Of a stretch of 64,000 nucleotides of DNA, positions 45,166 through 57,672 are shown piece after piece. Each line of letters starts with the position of its first letter. The stretch's first letter is position 1. The translations under genes and the position numbers were made by a program. The DNA is from Laguncularia racemosa (Eukaryota > Streptophyta > Magnoliopsida > Myrtales > Combretaceae): assembly GCA_037954665.1 (NCBI GenBank), contig JBBMOL010000195.1, positions 836,740-900,739 of the forward strand, written 5' to 3'. Below the pieces are notes generated by a model. The model was not told where the DNA came from. It made no database searches and saw nothing but the letters and a program-made list of their open reading frames with translations.

Positions 45166-47077
45166 TTCCTAATTTTTGAAATGAAATTCTTTGATCCCTT
45201 TGGTAGAGTAGGAAGGTACATAAGGGAAACCTTAAATCTAATGAAAGTTCGTCTAATTTGAGGTGAGTATAGCATTTGGAACACCAATTTTTTCCTCGAG
45301 CAAAGTGAACAAGTTTTTTTTTTTCAAAATTTTTTTATAGGAGGAATCCCAAAGTCATAACTAAATGATTTTATGTATAAGATTGTACATTGCTCTTATA
45401 TATATATAAATTAATTCTACATAGATGGTAAGTTTAGTACTCGTATATATATTTTTCAATTTAGATGATGCAATTAATTTTGAAGCTAATTGGACACTAC
45501 CACCCTTATATTTATGGGAATCATTAGGATTGTGTTGGTAAGATTGTTCAACCCATCATTTGATCATTGATATAGTTATAGAAATTTAATGATGATATGT
45601 TCCACTGGATGGTCCTATTGAAGGAACTATATAATAACCATATATTTACTTAGATTTGCACAATATGCTCTACTCAATGAAATCACATGACAATACTCCT
45701 TTCTTTTTTAAATTGTACCATCACTAAGGACTTTAGTAATTTTCTAATGATTAATGCACATAGGTTATGATAAAATGGGGTAATATACATATTGAATAAA
45801 CATAAGATAAGCGTTAAGGTTATTGTAGCCTAGTGGCATAAACTTTAGTTTCCAAGTTTAATGGATCAGATTCGGATCCCCTTTCTCTTGTTGTAATCAT
45901 CAAACAAAAAATAAAAGAAAAAGAAAAAAAATAATATAGGCATCATAAAATACATGCTAGTTTCATTTAACATACATTGTAGGGCCATCTCCATTACAAG
46001 GTGCTTGGGCCCATTTCTAAGACTTGTAAGGACCCTAAAAAGCTACAACTTTATTATTATTATTATTTTTAATAACTTTTGAGGTTTTTTTATATTATAG
46101 ATCATATAAATAATATTAATAAATGTTAAGAAGCTCTTTTTAAGGATTTTAAGGATAAAGCAATGAGATCATTAAACAAGAGAATTCTTAAGCTGTTGAT
46201 GTGGTATTTAGGAATTTTAAGAGGATATTTATTGGGTGAGGATTGTCTAAAGCATATGATGGATGCACTTTTGCTAAATTAGTGCAAAATTTTTTCTTCT
46301 CTTTTATAAGTAAAATGAAACAAGAACGTGCCAATTATTTACCAAAAAAGAAAAAAAGAAAAAAAGAACATACAATTTATTCTATAGCTTTTTTTGAGGA
46401 CTTTCTAGATTCGATCTACTACTTTTTTTGAGGACTTTCTAGATTTGATCTACTACTTTAATGAGACTAGTTCAACCTTGAATATCACCATTAAGTTATG
46501 TATATTAAATTTTCACTGTTGCTCACCGTTAAATCTCTACCATTGGTCATCGCTAAATCATCATCGTTAATACATAAATTAGTGGTAAGATTGAAGACTA
46601 AACCAGTTATATTAAAAACAAGGCATGAGACCATAGAAAATTATGCTTTTTTCATGTGATATTTTAAAGAGAAGAGAGTTTGATGCTTAGTTAAGCTCAT
46701 ATATGGTATATCTTTGAATGCGTGAAGGCTAGTGGACAACATGAGGCACACCTATAACCTTTGTAAACTAGGGTATAGGAATAAAGCTTAAATGAAGGTC
46801 CCGTAGCTTAGAGCATTTAAGTAATTTGAAGGGAGTTATAAATAGATTTCAAACCCAACTCACATAAGTTTGCCTAAATTTAGATCACTTTGTTCCATTA
46901 ATGAAAATTGAAGTTACAACAAATTAATTAGATCCAAGTTGGATTAATAAGTGCATTAGCTAAGCATCAAAATCCCCTTCAAGTTCCAAATTTGCATTTT
47001 AAGTGTCTATTTATATGGTGGTAATACCACAACTTAATAACACAACCACTATATGAAACTTAGTGTGTTTTCAGCTT
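45166..47077. other. AT-rich intergenic DNA with a short tandem repeat
   Basis: No gene seen. A ~33-bp unit (TTTGAGGACTTTCTAGATT...CTACTAC) is repeated twice at 46390-46455 with one substitution in the body. The rest is AT-rich and unassigned. Confidence 0.4.
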
Positions 47078-47796
47078 TCCGTGAATGAGATTGTAGTTTC
47101 TTAGAAATTTGATTCTACCATTTGAAAATACCAATAAGTTGTGAATGATTAAATCCTATTATTTACAATCTTTGCAAACTCATTTTTTTTTTTATCTTGT
47201 TATTAGAATTTCAATTCTAAAGTACTTACTACATCTTTTAATAAAATTCTTAGTTTATTCTTTCTCCAGCTTAACTATGCCCTCTCTCTTTCTCTCCATT
47301 TTCTTCTTGATGAGTATGAATATTTCTTATAATTCCAATGTTTATATATGATCAAACAAACAAAATAATAGCATTTCAATACCATTCTTAATAAATTACC
47401 AAACAAAATATTCTTCTGGGTGGAAAACATCTACAATAGAGAAGAAATGAGGCTCAAAGGATGTTAAAGGTGGATTCGACGTGACTACTTCGATGTTGAA
47501 GTTAGCATAGTGTGTATATTAAACCAATAAGCTTAAGAGAGTAAAAGGGCTTAAGATATTGAACTCGGATCAAGTGATGTCAATCCCTATTTATAAGTGT
47601 TGGGAGTGAGACAACTTAGTAAGTAAGGTTAAGGTGTGGTAGGTAGATTTATCTCACGTCTCACTTTATGTTATTTCCCTATGCAAACTACCGCTTCGTT
47701 AGAACCTTTTGTCTTTCATGTGAGTGTGCTAAACTTGAGCTCCCACTTTCATTGGTGATTGGTTAGTAGGGGGAGCTCGAGATGAGTAGGGCTTCT
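47078..47796 (+). repeat. Left copy of a ~0.72-kb direct repeat
   Basis: It matches 48509-49244 with scattered substitutions and ends GGGCTTCT. It is target DNA duplicated when the inverted gene fragment was inserted. Confidence 0.82.
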
Positions 47797-48510
47797 TTAA
47801 GTATTGAACTAATAGGAATAAATTGTAGAAACTTATCTATATTAGTTAGGGGGAGAATTTGTGGTTTTGGTACAACAACTAAATACCTCTTCCCTAAAAG
47901 ATATATTATTGAATTAATTTATGTGATAAATTCTTCATAAATTTGTATTTTAACGTACAAAAAAGAAAAGAAAGAAGGAAGAAGAAGAAGAAGTTAGTTT
48001 TATTTATATAATTATTTATTTCAGTGATTGTGTAATTCGGAATTTTCTAAAAACAAAGTTTTTGATTACACCAACTTTTTTATATTTTTTAATAAATCTG
48101 TATTATGAGCGCATCTGATTCTTACCATTGTAACGGTGTTACGGTTGCATTGCTAGCTAGTTAATAAGCAATGTGGTAAAAGTTCAAGAAATCATATAAA
48201 TGCAGATGCTAAGAAGAGAGCAATCTCATATGATTCACTTCAACATCGTTGATTAATTTCCTTTTTGCAATGTAAGTACATAGTAATGGAGATTTACAAA
48301 GAGAAACATCAAGGGTTTACTTTAGCAGCCGTTCTAACAGGAGGGGCATTTTTAGAATAATGATTTCGCAGAGACTCCCAACTGCTCGGAGTATACGGTC
48401 TTGGGAGGTTTTCTGGAACCACTAATTCAAAGGAATTCAACCTCTAAGGTGGGCATTTTCTTTTGTCGCTCCATCTCGAAACCCTGATCTCTCGGTTCAC
48501 TACTTCTATT
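47796..48510 (-). pseudogene. Inverted partial copy of the plastid-protein gene 3' end
   Basis: It is the reverse complement of 43054-43727, including the C-terminal coding part (48300-48510) and downstream DNA. It lacks the first exon, the promoter and the transit peptide. It carries substitutions (for example CTCCGAGG versus CCGAGCAG at 48385) and an extra ~40-bp block near 48005-48060. It cannot make the protein. If transcribed from a neighbouring promoter it would give RNA antisense to, or pairing with, the intact gene's 3' part. Confidence 0.8.
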
Positions 48511-49244
48511 TTCGTAAATGAGATTTTAGTTTCTTAGAAATCTAATTCTACCATTTGAAAATATCAATAAGTTGTAAATGAGTAAATCCTATTATTTACA
48601 ATCTTTGCAATCTCATTTATTTATTTTATTTTGTTATTAAAATTTCAATTCTAATGTACTTACTACATCTTTTAATAAAATTTTTAGTTTATTCTTTCTC
48701 CAACTTAACTATGCCCACTCTCTTTCTCTCCGTTTTCTTCTTCATGAGTATGAATATTTCTTATAATTCCAATGTTCACGTATGATCAAACAAACAAAAT
48801 AATAGCATTTCAATACCACTCTTAATAAATTACCAAACAATACTGTTGGTGCTAAAGATTCTTTTGAGTGGAAAGCATCTACAATAGAGAAGAAATGAGG
48901 CTCAAAGGATGTCAAAGGTGGCTCTAACGTGACTACTTCAATGCTTAAGTTAGCATAGTGTGTATGTTAAACCAATAAGCTTAAGAGAGTAAAAGGGCTT
49001 AAGATTTTGAACTCAGATCAAGTGGTGTCAATCCCTATTTATAGGTATTGGGAGTAAGATAACTTGGTAAGTAAAGTTAAGGCGTGGTAGGTAGATTCAT
49101 ATCACATCTCACTTTACGCTGTTTCCCCATGCAAACTATGACTTCCTTAGAACCTTTTGTCTTTCATGTGAGTGTGCTAAACTTGAGCTCCCACTTTCGC
49201 TGGTGACTGGTTAGTAAGGGGAGTTCGAGATGAGTTGGGCTTCT
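48509..49244 (+). repeat. Right copy of the ~0.72-kb direct repeat
   Basis: It matches 47078-47796 and starts at TTCGTAAATGAGA directly after the inverted gene fragment. Unique sequence resumes at 49245. Confidence 0.82.
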
Positions 49245-50059
49245 AAGGCTTTCAAGACAAGCTAGCATTTGAGAAGAGCTATTAGTTAGGGTCATTAACT
49301 TGGCTTTTGACTTGCCGTGTTGCTATCTAGGTGTACGTGGGGTGATTACGTAAGCAAATGGCCAAGCTTAGCTATACTCATGCTAATGGAATTGACGAAG
49401 AGAGGTTAGTCCTAAGCTGGTACTTTAGGGTGTGAAGGTGAGTGAGTGGTTTGCCGAACTATTATGTCTTTATGCCTTAAGTTAAGCTGGACTAGTGATG
49501 GCCCTCATAAATTGTCTAAGCAAGCAAGTGGCTAAGTTGAGCTTCACCCATGTAGATAACCGGAGGAGGAAATCTTCTTAGGCTAGCATTTGGAGGGTTA
49601 AGGTTAAGTAGGCGATATGCTGAGTTATACTGTGCTCTTGCTCCTATCAAGACAAGACTAGCTGAGTTGGGCAAGGCTCTTTATTGGATTAAGCACTTTG
49701 AAAATCCCCTAACAATTTCTTATATGAGGTTACAGTGGCTTCTCAAGGAAATCTTAATTGAATTTGTCATGGGCACATAAATTTTAGCGCATTTAATGTC
49801 AGGGACAACCATCATGCTTGTATTGGGCGAGGTCTTTGCTTGTCAAACATGCATGCTAGATGTTCACCATTCATTTGAAATGTGGGACACATGTTAAGAT
49901 TAGGTTAAAAGACATCATGTCATGTTGCTTTGGTTAATTATCTCTTTGTTTCCCATAATGTTGCTTATAAATAGCAATTGATAGCTTCATTTCAACGCTT
50001 TCAACTCTTGTGAGAATTCCTTTGTGCTCTTGAGTGTGAAGCTTGATTTTCTTGCAACT
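49245..50059. other. Degenerate repeat-like DNA, no gene seen
   Basis: 49320-49690 has two or three loosely similar ~150-bp stretches (GTGATTACGTAAGCAAATGGCC, then AAGCAAGCAAGTGGCTAAG, each followed by CATGTAG or CATGCTAATGG). Probably an old LTR or other repeat. Confidence 0.3.
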
Positions 50060-50507
50060 TCAACTAATTTTCACATATTCTTTGAAGTCTTTTTTTTTTT
50101 TCAATCAATATAGGTATGGTAGCTATTTCTTCTTCTTTTTTGAAACCCTCTTAAATAAGGAGAGTGAGAGGGGTACTTTTCCCTAGCGGTGGAGGAAGTC
50201 TCGTGACATTCATTAGACATAACTGAGGAATCAAGTAGTGGGAGTTTGGGGAGAGAGATTAAAGTTGCAACTATAATTGCTCGGATCCCTTATGATGTTT
50301 GCCTTAACGATGATGATGACAGAAGGTTGCTATGGTCTATCTACTCTACAATGGAGAATGCCAATACTTTGAATAACATCATAAATACTCTTACTTATGA
50401 GGAGCTTATGGACATTAAGTAGCACTTTTTCATTTGTCCTCAAGGATGGAAGTTGGAGCATCCTTAGCTAGATGATAAGGTTGCTCTTAATATAGGGCAC
50501 CACTTCT
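50060..50507 (+). pseudogene. 5' part of a degenerate transposon-type gene split by the Tekay-like element
   Basis: The frame fragments VALNIGHHFYLY near 50480 continue after the Tekay-like insert as LKHLEFRLQTLFFEF (61002 onward). This resembles the N-terminal domain of plant gypsy-type (Tat/Athila-like) accessory or gag proteins, but the match is weak. Stops are frequent. Confidence 0.35.
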
Positions 50508-50512
50508 ACTTG
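50508..50512 (+). repeat. Target duplication ACTTG (left)
   Basis: ACTTG here and at 60997-61001 border the second Tekay-like element. Confidence 0.85.
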
Positions 50513-50775
50513 TGTAACACCCCGAAACCTGGGCTATGCTACTGCTCGCCATATGTCCTTATCTCATAAGAACACATTAAGGCTCTAGACCAACTCTGAT
50601 ACCTTTTTATTCTAAAATTCCTATATGAAGACATTCAATACATCCCATAACTTCAAAATCAATTTCATAAATTCATATTCAACATCTAACGCAGTGGAAG
50701 TCTATAAAACTCTAAATTAACATTCTCTAAATGATTCTATTTATTACATTCAATTAACATAATTCTCCAACATTT

Positions 50776-50876
50776 CTAATCACTATAGTAGTAATGATAA
50801 CCATCTTCTTCTTCTCTTTGTGGTTCCACTAAACATAGGTTATCTTCTAAGATATCATCTCCCTCAGCACCTGCAT
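50776..50876 (-). other. Short acidic ORF inside the LTR of the second Tekay-like element
   Basis: On the minus strand a T-rich tract and GATGCAG lead into a frame reading AGAEGDDILEDN, then QREEEDGYHYYY and a stop (50776-50778). Position, acceptor-like start and acidic/Tyr-rich end match the ORF in the first Tekay-like LTR. The 5' LTR copy near 57960-58050 is partly degraded. Confidence 0.4.
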
Positions 50877-51729
50877 CTAAAAAAAATGTTCCTTGAAGGA
50901 TAAGCTAATGCCTAGTATGTATAACATAAGCACACGCACATGAACAAACACGAATAGTTATCACATGCATTATGCAGTACTTAAACACATATACCGTTTC
51001 ATGATACAACTTAAGTCCATAAGCAACAATAAGGTACTCATGACCCCCTTAACACACTTAATACATTGGAACATGAATTGGAGATGAGAATTGCCACTAT
51101 AGGCTCCACACCCATGATCCGATAACCCTTAAACTTGCTGATGGGAGATGCCACTACGGGTCCCACACCCATGGTACACTTAAGCCCCTTAGTCTTGGTA
51201 ATGGGAATTGCCACTATGGGCCCCACACCCATGTTCACTTAAACCACTTATTCTTGGTGATGGGAACTACCATTATGAGCCCTACACTTATGTCTACTTA
51301 AACACTTAATCCAACATTCAACCCAGATCATTTCAAAGCACGACTCCATTAGGGACAACTTCACACAAGGATTATAGGATGCTCTCTAAAGATCTAACAT
51401 TATGGGCCCCTAGGCCGAGCCAAGCACATACAGCATACAACTTAAGCACTTACGTTAATTTTTCCAATTAAATCAAATTCAATAAATACACTAACTTAAA
51501 TAAGAACAAATCAACGCACAAGTTACATGTACCTTGAGTCCTAGCCTTTAGCACTTTTGGTTTTGGACTTAAAGCTAATATGAAATCTATACATCATCAA
51601 CTTCTTAGTGCTAATCTAACATTAATATCATCTCTTAATTCTCTTAATCTTAATTATTTAAATTCTCTAAGGTCTTACTAGCTATCTAGGTTGCGTGGAA
51701 ATTAACTTAATTAAAAGCTAAATAGATAT

Positions 51730-52030
51730 ATAATTAAGTTATGTTTCACTCAACATAGCCATGTTGGAGGTCATGTAGCTCAACACGGCCTAATACACAA
51801 CCGTGTCAAAGGTAGTGTATCTTTCGGTGAGTTTTGGCTTTAATACGGTCAGAATAGGATTGTATAGATAAGTCGTGTATCTCTCGGTAAGCTTTGCATT
51901 CAATATGGTTGAAACATAACCATGTAGACGGTCGTGTATTTCTCGATTCAACACGATTGAAATACAGCCGTGTATCTCTCGGTTCAACATGGTCAAAACA
52001 TGGCCGTGTTGGGAGGTCGTATATCTCTCA
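51730..52030 (-). repeat. Palindrome array in the 3' LTR
   Basis: Five or six degenerate units of ~60 bp with motifs such as CAACACGGCC, CCGTGTATCTCTCGGT and GGTCGTGTAT. The matching array in the 5' LTR is at 60100-60460. Confidence 0.75.
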
Positions 52031-52584
52031 GTAATGTTCCTGATCCTTAATTTCTTTATTCTAAATTTTGCTAGATTCGACTATCTTTATCCTTAGGCTT
52101 ACTTAACCCTAAAACACGTATTATCTAATTAAACTGTATGAATTAATTTATTTACCTCAAAAACTTCCATAGATTGTATCCTTGGTTGATGGATTCTCAT
52201 GCTTGTTTTGCCTTTTCTCAATTCCAAATTTTGATATAATAAGGGTTGAAAACAATCATATCTTCAATTTGACATGAAATAATCACAAATCCATTACTAT
52301 TCTTACTTGATATAAATTAGATTCGAACTTTATTGTCGTCCTCTCAAATGCCTTTAGGTTTTCTTTAGAGAGCGTCTCCTCCTTTTCTTGCTTTTTCACT
52401 GTGTTGTTACTATAAGGGTGAAAAAAAGGAAAGCTAGGTCAACATAGAGTATTTATACTATAACTATAAAAGGACCCATTTGCCCCTCAACTTTTATAAA
52501 ATTCCCATCCTTAGCCTTATTTTTTATGTTATAATATTCTAATAGAATTATTATAATTTTCAATCTTTACATTCTCCCCTCCTT

Positions 52585-55500
52585 ATAAAAACTTTCGTCC
52601 TCGAAAGTACCTGATTTTGGAAGAGTTTTAGATACTTCTTTCTCATTTTTGCTTCCAATTCTCACATCGCTTCTCTTTAAATTTGGTTAGTCCATTGCAC
52701 TTTAATATAAGGGATTGTTTTCCATCTTAGTACTTGTTTTTTGGTATCCACAATTCTAATTGGTCTCTCTACAGATGACAAGTTTGGTTGCACATTCAAT
52801 AGTTCTAAAGCAACTATCTGATCTGGGTCGGGTATATACTTCCTTAGCATGGATACATGGAATACATCATGTATTCCAACCTAATTTAGTGGAAGAGCTA
52901 ACTTGTAAGCTACTGTACCTATTCTTTCCAAGATCTCAAACAGACCAATATACCTTAGGTTTAGCTTTCCTCTTAACCCGAATTTGATTACTCCTTTTGT
53001 TGGAGAAATTCTCAATAAGACCTTATCTCCCACTTCGAATTCTAAAGGGTGTCTTCATTTATCTACATAACTCTTCTGCCGAGACCGAGCTATCTGTATT
53101 CTTTACTTGATCAATTTTACCTTGTCTACTGCCTCTTGTATTAATTCTGGCCCCATCATCTATCTTTCTCCTACTTCATCCTAGTGTAGTGGGGATTTAC
53201 ACCTTCTTTCATAAAGAGCTTCATATGGAGTCATCTGGATGGTTGCCTGGTAACTGTTATTATATTTAAACTCCGCCAGAGGTATATGCTCATTCTAGTT
53301 GCTTCCAAAATCTAGTGCAGATGCTCTAAGCAAATATTCCAGTATTTGTATAGTCCTTTCAGATTGACTATCCATCTGAAGGTGGAATGTTGTACTGAAT
53401 TATAGTTTGGTACCCAAAGCTTTATGTAAACTACTTCAAAATCTACTCACAAATCTTGTATCTCTATCAGAAGTGATGGTCACTAGTACTCCATATAGTC
53501 TGACTATCTCCTATATGTATATATAGGCCAACTTCTCTAACTTATATCCTACTTTAATAGGTATAAAATGAGTAAACTTGGTCAATTTATCTATTATAAC
53601 CCAAACTACATCCTACTTCTCCTTGGCATTGGGGAAGGCTGTAATAAAGTCCATTGCCACATGCTCCCATTTCCACTCTGGTATTGGAAGAAGTTGTAAT
53701 TCTCCAGCTAGTCTCTAGTGTTTTATTCTGATCTACTAGCATGTGAGCCAACTGGCTACATACTTAGCTATCTCTCTTTTCATATTTCTCCACCAATAAC
53801 AACTCTTCAAGTCCTTGTACATTTTAGTACTTTCAGGGTGTATTGTGTAGGTGGAGTAATGTGCCTCTTTCATTATCTCTCTCTTTAATTTTGCATCCTT
53901 TGGCATACATAATCTCGTTTTGTATTTTAAGGTCCCCTCTACATCTAAGTTGAATTCTGGAGCCTTGCTTTGTTCCATTCTACTCTTGATCTCTTAGATA
54001 TCATTATCTTCTATTTGACCAACTTTAATTCTATCCAATATGGTTGGCTGTATCTTTAAGGTAGCTATTTTTGCTCCCACTTCTTGTGTTAAAATTTCTA
54101 GTTTCAATTTGTACATGTCTTTTAATAACTCCTTTTACGAAGTGATGAGAGTAGCTACATTATCCTGCTTCTTTCTACTAGGGCATTTGCCACCACATTA
54201 GCTTTTCCTGGATGGTATTGTATCTCTAGGTTATAATCCTTGATTAGTTCTAATCATCTCCTTTGTCTCATATTTAGCTTTTTCTATATAAATATGTACT
54301 TCAAGCTTCTATGGTTAGTGAAGATTTTGTACCTTTCTCCATACAAGTAATGCCTCCATAGCTTCAAGTCAGTACCACAACTGCTAACTTTAAGTCATGA
54401 GTTGGGTAGTTCTTTTCATATGGTTTCAATTGATGAGATGCATAAGATATTACTTGACCACCTTACATCAACACACACCTAACCCTTGAACTAAGGCATC
54501 ACTATACACTGTAAACTCTTCTCCACTCTTCGGTAAAGTTAAAATTGGCACCGACACACGTTTCTCTTTAAGCATATGCAAACTGGCTTCACATTTGTCA
54601 TCCCATTCGAATTTCACATTCTTCTTTGTCAAATTAGTGAGAGGAGTTGCTATTTTGGAAAACCCCTCTACAAATCTCCTGTAATAGCTTGCTAAACCTA
54701 GGAAGCTTCTTACCTTTGTAACTGTCTTTGGTTGGTGCCAATCTACTACTGCTCTCACCTTCTCTAGGTCCATAGATATCCCATCTCTATTAACCACATG
54801 ACCCAAAAAGACTACTTGTTCCAGCCAGAATTTACATTTATTGAATTTGGCATACAAATTTTCTTCTTATAACCTGCCGAATACCAGTCTTAAGTGCTCT
54901 TCATGCTCCTTAGTGCTTTTAGAGTATATTAGGATATTGTGTATAAAGACGATTACAAATTTATCCAGAAAATCCTTGAATACTTTACTCATTAAATCCA
55001 TAAATGCAACTGGTGCATTTGTTAATCCAAAGGGCATCACTAGGAACTCATAATGCCTATATCTGGTCTTGAATGTCGTTTTCTAAATGTCTTCTTCTTT
55101 AATTCTTAGTTGATGGTAGCTTGATCTAAGGTCAACCTTATAGAACACTTGAGCTTCCTGCAACTGGTCAAACAGGTTGTCAATCTTAGGAAGAGGATAT
55201 TTGTTCTTGATTGTGACCTTGCTTAACTCTCTATAATCTATATAAAGTCTCATGCCTCCATCTTTCTTCTTTTCAAGCAGGATTGGTGTACCCTAAGAAG
55301 AGACACTAAATCTTATGAAACCCTTATCCTATAGCTCCTATAACTGTTTCCTTAGTTCTTTTAATTCCATTAGTGCCATTTTATATATTGGTTTTGATAT
55401 GGGTACAACGCCCTGTACCAAGTTAATGTTGAATTCTATCTCCTCAGCTAGGGGTAAATTAGGAAGGTCTTTTGGAAACACGTCAGGAAACTCCCTCACT

Positions 55501-55964
55501 ACCGATACCCCTTTCATCTTAACTTCTTCACTAGCTTCAACAAATATAGTTGCTAGCATACTTTTTCTTCACATCTCATAAGTGGGCAATCTAGTAGGTC
55601 TTTGCACTTCTAACTTATATTCAAAATATTCCTCCCATGGTATATTAAACTGCATCACCATGTTATGATAGTTAATGGTGGCATAATATTTTGATAGCTA
55701 GTTGACACCTAGAATAATGTCAAATTCTATTATCTCCAATATTAGGAGGTTTACTAGCATCACCCTACCATGTATTTCTATTCCCACTCCTTTGCATAAT
55801 CTACTTATTCTTCCTCTTACTCTTAAGGGGGTATTAACAGCCAGACGATCATTCATGTTCTCAACATTCAATGCACATGCGCATATAAAATTCTCAAACA
55901 CATAAGATATAGATGCACCGGTATCAAATAGTACATATGTATTGCAGGAGTGCACTAGAAGCAT
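52585..55964 (-). pseudogene. Pol of the second Tekay-like element
   Basis: Minus-strand pieces: protease YVLFDTGASISYVF (DTG intact, ~55910-55950) and the IEFDIILGVN end; reverse transcriptase FPDVFPKDLPNLPLAEEIEF (~55480). The catalytic box reads FVIVFIHNILIYSKS, with His-Asn in place of Asp-Asp (54936-54941). The connection/RNase H stretch is 54857-54468 with LPKSGEEFTVYSDALVQGLG, and the integrase zinc region is 53978-53736. The integrase core near 53400-53700 is too broken to judge. Not functional. Confidence 0.8.
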
Positions 55965-55999
55965 ACTTGCAATGTTTTCTATGTTAGGGATATCCCGGT

Positions 56000-57230
56000 G
56001 CTACTGCTGGTGAATGGTAAATACCTTGGTAGGAACTCTTTGTCTAAGACCTTCTGCCTATGGTCTACCTCCTTATCCTCTCACTGGAGGTTTGGTTGCC
56101 TATTAGACTGGGCTTGCCCGATTTCTTATTTATCCTTAAGGATAGTTGATTGCCTTGTGTCCCCTTTGACTGCATGCATTGCAAAAAATAAGGGGGACTG
56201 ACCTCTTAATGCAATGCTTACTAATGTGTCCAGTCTTCCCACTAAAGAAACATGCCCCCTCTGGTCATTTACACTCTCTCAACTCATGAGGCCTAAAGCA
56301 TCTGGTATATTTAACACTTAGGCTTGCTATAGGGAGTGACGAAGGCACTTGTCTGATTTGTAGAGGAGGGGCTACAGCACTCTGTGTTCTTCTTTGCAAC
56401 ACATGATGTCTTTTACTCCTGTCTTGCCCCATTCCACTAGAGGCGGGCCTTTTCCCCAAAGCTATTATTGCTTTGTGGCTCCTCTATTCTTCAATAATCT
56501 TCTTGTTCTACTTGAGGTACTTAACCTTATCAACCATTTCAACTTATGTATTTAGCTGAAAGGCCCCCCACTGCAAGTTGTAGGTTTAAGTCCAAGCTTC
56601 TTAGGAATCACCTGGCTTGAGACCTATTATTGTTACACACATTTTCAGGAAGGAATTGGATGAGGTGGTTTAGCTTTGCCTCATATTCTTCAACTATTCG
56701 ATCCTCTTGTTCATAATTATAATATTCATTCTCCATTCTATCCCTAGAGCTACTAGGGAAGTATCTGTGATAAACAACTCCTTAAATACAACCTAATTCT
56801 TGCATTCCCCTACAAGTTTTGGAATTGAGGCCCACCATTTTATTGTAATTCCTTTCAGCATGAATGTAGCATAATTTACCTTCCTGTCTTCTAGTATTTG
56901 AAAGGCAGCAAATATCTTCTCAATTTCCCGTACCCAATCTTTAATTTTGATTGTGTCATCCACTCTGGGGTTAAACTCTTTAGCTACTCTAATGAACCTA
57001 TTAAAGTTGGTAGGTTCATTGGCATTCTTATGCTGTGGGACATTGGGGGCTTAGTGTTGTTGTGCTAGTAATCTGACCAAGTGGTTCATAGTATGTAGCA
57101 GTTGAATAGTCTCTTTAACCATTTGGCCTCTTTCCCTTTGTGGCTATAGATTCTGAACTTTCTCCTCATTAGGGTTATCAAGTCCAGCACCCCTTCCAGC
57201 TCCTGATCTAATGATTCTTCTTAGAGGCAT
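56000..57230 (-). pseudogene. Gag of the second Tekay-like element
   Basis: ATG at 57230 (MPLRRIIRSGAG). Capsid motifs are readable in pieces near 56850-56950 and a zinc-knuckle region lies near 56150-56260 (ECFFSGKTGH-like, with a changed residue). A frame 56459-56265 contains the basic linker GKRPASSGMGQDRSKRHHV. Several stops are present. Confidence 0.7.
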
Positions 57231-57659
57231 TCTATTTAAGAAGAGATGACCAGATGTACTTAAGGTTAGTGTCAACTGATATTAGGATTAGTATATGTTG
57301 GTATGTATACATATATATACGCTTCCACATGACGATTTACTCATAAATAACTTAGCAATTGAAAGGAATATAAATAAAATAATAATACAAGAGAATAATT
57401 AAATAAATAAATGTTCCATGACTTTACCTACTCTCTTCATGTCTCACCATCTTACAAATCAAGCGCTTAATTCCTCTAAAGGTCATATCTTATGCTCTAT
57501 TGTTTACTTATGTCTATTGATTATCACTTAGTTTTAAGGATCTTTATCTAAGCTCTTAAGGATCAACAAATTATGCTTTAGTGATCGAAACTTAAGTCTT
57601 AAGGATCATCAACCTATCATCTATAGATTCAAACTTAAGCCCTTAAAGTTCAAAAACCT

Positions 57660-57672
57660 AGCTTTAATACCA
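57660..57672 (-). other. Primer-binding site of the second Tekay-like element
   Basis: On the minus strand TGGTATTAAAGCT, initiator-Met-tRNA type with two changes, seven bases after the 5' LTR end. Confidence 0.65.

Larger units (their letters stand above)
50513..52571 (-). repeat. 3' LTR of the second Tekay-like element (2,059 bp)
   Basis: On the plus strand it reads TGTAACACC...TCTTTACA. It contains the GGGCCCCTAGGCCGAGCC stretch (51408-51421 region), a palindrome array (51730-52030) and the short ORF 50776-50876 (minus). Confidence 0.88.
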
